Shown here piece by piece: positions 38,196-40,478 of a DNA stretch of 40,478 nucleotides (position 1 is the stretch's first letter; each line of letters opens with the position of its first letter). The stretch is from the IMG/VR virus record IMGVR_UViG_3300042691_007097, positions 1 to 40,478 of that record; one strand, 5' to 3'. The notes below the pieces were generated by a model, which was not told the origin of the DNA, did not search any database, and saw only the letters and a program-made list of their open reading frames with translations. The stretch comes from a virus. Made by a program: the position numbers and the translations under genes.

Positions 38196-38481
38196 GTTAG
38201 AAATATTTGAAATGAATAATAGTGGTGCTGGTTGGGTATCACTAGAAAATGCTTCTGCTTCTACCAAACTAGATTTAGAGTGGGCATTAGCAGACTATAA
38301 AAATGTTGAAATCAAAGTGCGTAGATTAGATACTCCTAAAGTTAGGACTTGTCAGATTTGCGAACTAGCACATGAAGGTCTATACTGCTTCAACTGTTTC
38401 ACAGGTGAGCGTGTTCGTTTAGGTAAAACTAAATTCGCTTCAGTAATTCGTCTACATGAAATCAGAAAGGATAATAACTAA
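38188..38481 (+). CDS. 97-residue early protein with CxxC...CxxC zinc ribbon
   Basis: Alpha/beta N-terminal half (MAKLEIFEMNNSGAGWVSLE, then LDLEWALADYKNVEIKVRRL), then a zinc ribbon CQIC...CFNC at about residues 54-70, and a basic tail. The ribosome site AAAGGA lies in the previous gene, and the TAA overlaps the next ATG. It shares the zinc-ribbon theme with the preceding gene. No function can be named. Confidence 0.65.
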   Translation: MAKLEIFEMNNSGAGWVSLENASASTKLDLEWALADYKNVEIKVRRLDTPKVRTCQICELAHEGLYCFNCFTGERVRLGKTKFASVIRLHEIRKDNN

Positions 38482-38627
38482 TGAAAAAGAATGTTCTAAT
38501 CAGTTTCGTAACTGATGCTGATACAGATTTAGAAGCGATCTTTGCTTTGAATAAAGTAATGTATAAACTTCCTGAATCTGATGTTGTAAAGTTTGACGCA
38601 TTTGAAGTTTTAGATGTTGTTGAATAA
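38481..38627 (+). CDS. 48-residue acidic early protein
   Basis: MKKNVLISFVTDADTDLEAI, then FALNKVMYKLPESDVVKFDA, FEVLDVVE. Highly acidic C-terminal half and a beta-alpha-beta look, suggesting a DNA-mimic or protein inhibitor, though this is speculation. The AGAAAGGATAATAACTA leader matches the other early genes, and its ATG shares a base with the preceding TAA. Confidence 0.6.
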   Translation: MKKNVLISFVTDADTDLEAIFALNKVMYKLPESDVVKFDAFEVLDVVE

Positions 38628-38632
38628 AAAAA

Positions 38633-38661
38633 TTGCTAAGTGAAAATACTTAGCAAAAAAA
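38633..38661 (-). terminator. Intrinsic terminator facing the minus strand
   Basis: Stem TTGCTAAGT/ACTTAGCAA (9 pairs, 6-base loop) followed on the minus strand by seven T. On the plus strand it is followed by A, so it should stop only leftward transcription, although no leftward gene lies upstream of it in view. Confidence 0.6.
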
Positions 38662-38674
38662 TCCCGGGTCCGTC

Positions 38675-38758
38675 CGAAATGTCCGATTTGTCTGTGGTAT
38701 AAATCACATAAGATCTACGGCGTGTCGCCTTGACTTTTTGAGATATGTGTGCTAAGAT
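38675..38758 (+). promoter_or_regulatory. Compound early control region and promoter
   Basis: In order: the 17-mer repeat (38675-38691), operator GTGGTATAAATCAC (38694-38707), GGCGTGTC box (38719-38726), -35 TTGACT (38730-38735), 17-base spacer, and TGC-TAAGAT -10 (38750-38758). Confidence 0.65.
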
Positions 38759-38790
38759 TACAGAGTAATAAAATAAAGAAAGGAGCAAAA

Positions 38791-38961
38791 ATGCTCACTG
38801 AAAATACACTAAATAAAATCGTGTTCGAATATCAACACGGGGGTGTGAAACAATATCACCCTGAAATCTCTATGGTAGAGCGTAAGGCTTTGCTAAAGTA
38901 TCTATTCTCAATTCCGAACACTTGTTCGAATGAAAAATGTGAGGCAACTCACACCGCCTGA
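38791..38961 (+). CDS. 56-residue early protein, unknown
   Basis: The start at ATG 38791 has an AAAGGAG site; an earlier in-frame ATG at 38749 lies inside the promoter. MLTENTLNKIVFEYQHGGVK, then HPEISMVERKALLKYLFSIP and CSNEKCEATHTA. A short helical protein whose C-terminus holds two cysteines and a histidine that could bind zinc weakly. It stands alone with its own promoter. Confidence 0.58.
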   Translation: MLTENTLNKIVFEYQHGGVKQYHPEISMVERKALLKYLFSIPNTCSNEKCEATHTA

Positions 38962-38962
38962 A

Positions 38963-39003
38963 CGGCGTGTCGTTTTGACTTTTTACCCAAAAAATGAAAT
39001 AAT
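38963..39003 (+). promoter_or_regulatory. Early promoter with GGCGTGTC box
   Basis: CGGCGTGTCG at 38963-38972, two bases, TTGACT (38975-38980), 17-base spacer, AATAAT with TGA before it. Same layout as the promoter at 38718-38758. Confidence 0.6.
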
Positions 39004-39038
39004 AGACTTATTAGAAACTAAAGAAAGGACAACTAAAA

Positions 39039-39242
39039 ATGTCAGCAAATATCTATTCTATCGAAAACCTACTTGTAGGAAAAACTTATCGCTCACGCAC
39101 TCTAACAGGTGAAATCGTGTCAGCAGAAAAACACCCTAAAGCCGTATGGTATGAAAATGCCGAAGCGTATCTTGTAGAGGTTAGAGATAATCTAAAAGGT
39201 GGCTACACCTATCGCACACTAGCAGTTAGGACTAATGACTAA
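39039..39242 (+). CDS. 67-residue early protein, paralogue A
   Basis: MSANIYSIENLLVGKTYRSR, then GEIVSAEKHPKAVWYENAEA and GGYTYRTLAVRTND. Paralogous to the gene at 40170: both share YSI..LLV...Y, an AEK, an aromatic-rich middle and a T(V/L)AV....D end. It looks like a small beta barrel (SH3-like). Ribosome site AGAAAGGACAACTAAAAATG. Function unknown. Confidence 0.62.
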   Translation: MSANIYSIENLLVGKTYRSRTLTGEIVSAEKHPKAVWYENAEAYLVEVRDNLKGGYTYRTLAVRTND

Positions 39243-39361
39243 TGAAACTTGACGAATTCAAGAAACTAATCGAGGCGCAACGCCAAGAAATAAAATTGAC
39301 AAACTTAGAGAAAATCGCTAAAATTGTATCAACAACAAACACCAAGAAAGGTAATAACTAA
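39242..39361 (+). CDS. 39-residue basic early peptide
   Basis: MKLDEFKKLIEAQRQEIKLT, then NLEKIAKIVSTTNTKKGNN. An amphipathic, basic helix. The ATG overlaps the TAA before it (TAATG). It resembles a short coiled-coil adaptor. The ribosome site of the next gene (AGAAAGG) lies inside its last codons. Confidence 0.52.
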   Translation: MKLDEFKKLIEAQRQEIKLTNLEKIAKIVSTTNTKKGNN

Positions 39362-39362
39362 A

Positions 39363-39620
39363 ATGAATACAAACTATAAAGACTATCCATTCGTAGTTAA
39401 TGGCGTAAAGTTTATTTCACGCATTAACGCTAACTCTCCATTTGCAGGCTCACTTGCGAAACTACCGCCTGAAATTGTAGCAGGCATGAACATTCAAGCA
39501 GTAACAGAAATGATAGGTGATGCTTCACTCTTTACTCGTGATGAATTGTTAAATGAATTGGCTCGTGTAAATGACGGCGGAACTCATGCTTTCATTCTAC
39601 TAGATGAGGAGAATAACTAA
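39363..39620 (+). CDS. 85-residue early protein, unknown
   Basis: The start at ATG 39363 (MNTNYKDYPFVVNGVKFISR) follows AGAAAGG; a start at 39324 would lie in the preceding gene. A beta N-terminus precedes a helical part (PPEIVAGMNIQAVTEMIGDA, then SLFTRDELLNELARVNDG) and a final strand (HAFILLDEENN). No family recognised. Confidence 0.58.
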   Translation: MNTNYKDYPFVVNGVKFISRINANSPFAGSLAKLPPEIVAGMNIQAVTEMIGDASLFTRDELLNELARVNDGGTHAFILLDEENN

Positions 39621-39811
39621 TGATGACTAGAAAAGACTACGTTGAAACCGCTAACATTCTAAACGGATTTAGCGGAGAAATCCACCCACAAGTTTTTGAA
39701 GATTTAGTGGAGGAATTCGCTCAATTCTTTCAGAGTGATAATGAAAGATTTGATAAAGCACGATTTGAAAAAGCGTGTGGCGTTGATGAGATAGGACTAA
39801 TTCCCGTATGA
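39620..39811 (+). CDS. Small conserved-type actinophage protein (MTRKDY family)
   Basis: A 63-residue acidic helical protein: MMTRKDYVETANILNGFSGE, then VEEFAQFFQSDNERFDKARF and EKACGVDEIG. The pattern MTRKDY...DN.RFD..RF..ACG is one I recognise from many actinobacteriophage early regions, which supports an actinobacterial host. Function is not known. TAA overlaps the start; its own end overlaps the next ATG (ATGA). Confidence 0.68.
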   Translation: MMTRKDYVETANILNGFSGEIHPQVFEDLVEEFAQFFQSDNERFDKARFEKACGVDEIGLIPV

Positions 39812-39969
39812 CACTTTTAACAACTGACATACTCGCAATAATTATTGCTCTCGCTGGTTTAATGGGAGTAACTTTTCACGGACTAGTTACACTTAGAAAA
39901 TTAGAAAATGAAAATAGAAATTTGCGAAAACAACTTTTAGAATCTGAATGGAATCAAATCAAGATCTAA
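39808..39969 (+). CDS. 53-residue single-span membrane protein with coiled coil
   Basis: MTLLTTDILAIIIALAGLMG, then VTFHGLVTLRKLENENRNLR and KQLLESEWNQIKI. One transmembrane helix (residues ~7-27) followed by a basic stop-transfer (RK) and a Leu/Asn/Glu coiled coil. Coupled to the preceding gene by ATGA. The layout resembles small phage membrane proteins such as holin partners or anti-superinfection factors; role unknown. Confidence 0.6.
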   Translation: MTLLTTDILAIIIALAGLMGVTFHGLVTLRKLENENRNLRKQLLESEWNQIKI

Positions 39970-39977
39970 ATTAAATG

Positions 39978-40012
39978 GTTGAAACTTTGACTAAATAGGT
40001 TGAAGTTTCAAC
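39978..40012 (+). other. Stem-loop with 10-base perfect arms
   Basis: GTTGAAACTT (39978-39987) pairs with AAGTTTCAAC (40003-40012), loop 15 bases. The two halves also read as a near-direct repeat (GGTTGAA...CTAAA). No T tract follows on the plus strand, so it is not a standard terminator. Confidence 0.55.
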
Positions 40013-40029
40013 TAAAAATCCCCGGGGGG

Positions 40030-40050
40030 TTTTCCACAGGGTTATCCACA
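40030..40050 (+). other. Two DnaA-box-like 9-mers (candidate origin or DnaA control site)
   Basis: TTTTCCACA (40030-40038) and TTATCCACA (40042-40050) lie in the same orientation with 3 bases between them. The second is an exact match to the E. coli DnaA box. They follow a GC run (CCCCGGGGGG) in an AT-rich gap and precede a perfect palindromic operator. Confidence 0.5.
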
Positions 40051-40063
40051 AGGTGTTTATGAT

Positions 40064-40077
40064 GTGATTATAATCAC
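40064..40077. promoter_or_regulatory. Perfect palindromic operator GTGATTATAATCAC
   Basis: A 14-base perfect palindrome; half-sites GTGAT/ATCAC with four bases between, as in the other early operators. Confidence 0.65.
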
Positions 40078-40098
40078 TCCCAAAATTTTCCCGAAACT

Positions 40099-40139
40099 CG
40101 GCGTGTCGATTTGAAAATGTCAGTAGAAAATGATAGGCT
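40099..40139 (+). promoter_or_regulatory. Early promoter with GGCGTGTC and TGTCAG elements
   Basis: CGGCGTGTCG (40099-40108), two bases, TTGAAA (40111-40116), 17-base spacer containing TGTCAG (40118-40123), then TGA-TAGGCT -10 (40131-40139). Both early-promoter signatures occur together here. Confidence 0.6.
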
Positions 40140-40169
40140 GGAAGCCTGAATGATTAGAAAGGAAAACTA

Positions 40170-40385
40170 ATGAGACATTATTCTATCGTAGATTTGCTAG
40201 TAGATACTTACTACGCACCTACTTCACTACGCCGCCGTTTCAATGGCGGTATCATAAACTTCGCTGAAAAGCGTGAGGACACTTATCCACCTGAAGGGTG
40301 GGAACACTTTTCTGTTCGCTATAGACCTACGGGTTCTTTGCGTGATGAATGGGCAACTGTTGCCGTAAAAGTTTCAGACTACTAA
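40170..40385 (+). CDS. 71-residue early protein, paralogue B
   Basis: MRHYSIVDLLVDTYYAPTSL, then FNGGIINFAEKREDTYPPEG and FSVRYRPTGS, WATVAVKVSDY. Paralogue of the protein at 39039, with an extra basic RRR turn. Ribosome site AGAAAGG. It heads the transcript of the promoter at 40099-40139. Confidence 0.62.
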   Translation: MRHYSIVDLLVDTYYAPTSLRRRFNGGIINFAEKREDTYPPEGWEHFSVRYRPTGSLRDEWATVAVKVSDY

Positions 40386-40402
40386 GAAAGAAGGAAAAAT
40401 AA

Positions 40403-40478
40403 ATGGGATTAGATATGTATCTCCACGCTAAAAAGTATGTGGAAAAAGTAAATTGGCAGGCTCTAAAGGATAATGATG
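40403..40478 (+). CDS. MGLDMYL-type phage protein (partial, cut by window end)
   Basis: Only the first 25 residues are visible: MGLDMYLHAKKYVEKVNWQA, LKDND. The MGLDMYL start is a familiar one for a conserved phage and bacterial hypothetical family of roughly 150-200 residues. GAAGGAAAAATAA precedes the ATG. Function not established. Confidence 0.65.
   Translation, partial: MGLDMYLHAKKYVEKVNWQALKDND

Noticed and set aside
1-40478. tRNA genes, integrase and insertion sequences
   Set aside because: None could be recognised on reading the sequence and its frames; without a dedicated tRNA search this is only a by-eye statement.

Overview
The window is part of an AT-rich genome of a tailed double-stranded DNA phage with a long flexible tail (siphovirus type). 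Seen directly: an HK97-type capsid module (portal, protease, capsid protein), connector genes, a tail tube protein, tail assembly chaperones and the N-terminal 718 residues of a TP901-type tape measure protein, all on the minus strand. The host is inferred, not shown. Very frequent extended -10 promoters, several predicted leaderless starts, GTG/TTG starts, small early genes of types I associate with actinobacteriophages, an exported lysozyme and a B12-dependent ribonucleotide reductase together suggest a low-GC planktonic actinobacterium. No integrase, tRNA, CRISPR array or insertion sequence is seen, and no terminase lies in the window.

Layout. (1) 1-11.6 kb, minus strand, read from high to low coordinates: portal, protease with a nested scaffold, capsid, connectors, tail terminator candidate, tube, two paralogous chaperones, tape measure. 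(2) 11.6-15.2 kb: a 1192-residue LamG-like tail or adhesion protein. (3) 15.25-18.4 kb: a translationally coupled four-gene operon made of an adenosylcobalamin-dependent ribonucleotide reductase, a membrane-anchored protein resembling DUF4430/transcobalamin C-terminal domains, a 54-residue protein, and a PduO-type cobalamin adenosyltransferase. (4) 18.5-35.4 kb: a large minus-strand set of tail-fibre and adhesin genes, including six glycine-rich modules in four proteins, a propeller-like protein and three related Ig-like proteins, interrupted by one plus-strand exported lysozyme with its own promoter and terminator. (5) 35.4-36.9 kb: a holin candidate, two zinc-binding microproteins and an S-adenosylmethionine decarboxylase homologue. 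(6) 36.9-40.5 kb: the early-type region, with four tiny minus-strand genes and about ten tiny plus-strand genes diverging from a regulatory zone at 37.64-38.0 kb.

How it works together. Most minus-strand transcription units carry their own TGnTATAAT extended -10 element instead of sharing one late promoter. The early region uses different signals: a putative operator GTGnT-N4-ATCAC (five copies, all intergenic), a GGCGTGTC box (six copies) and TGTCAG-N10-TAnnnT promoters. Two DnaA-box-like 9-mers beside one operator at 40.03 kb may mark a replication control site.

The strongest candidate for an undescribed system is the B12 operon: a phage that brings a cobalamin-dependent reductase, the enzyme that makes its cofactor, and a possible surface B12-binding protein in one coupled unit.
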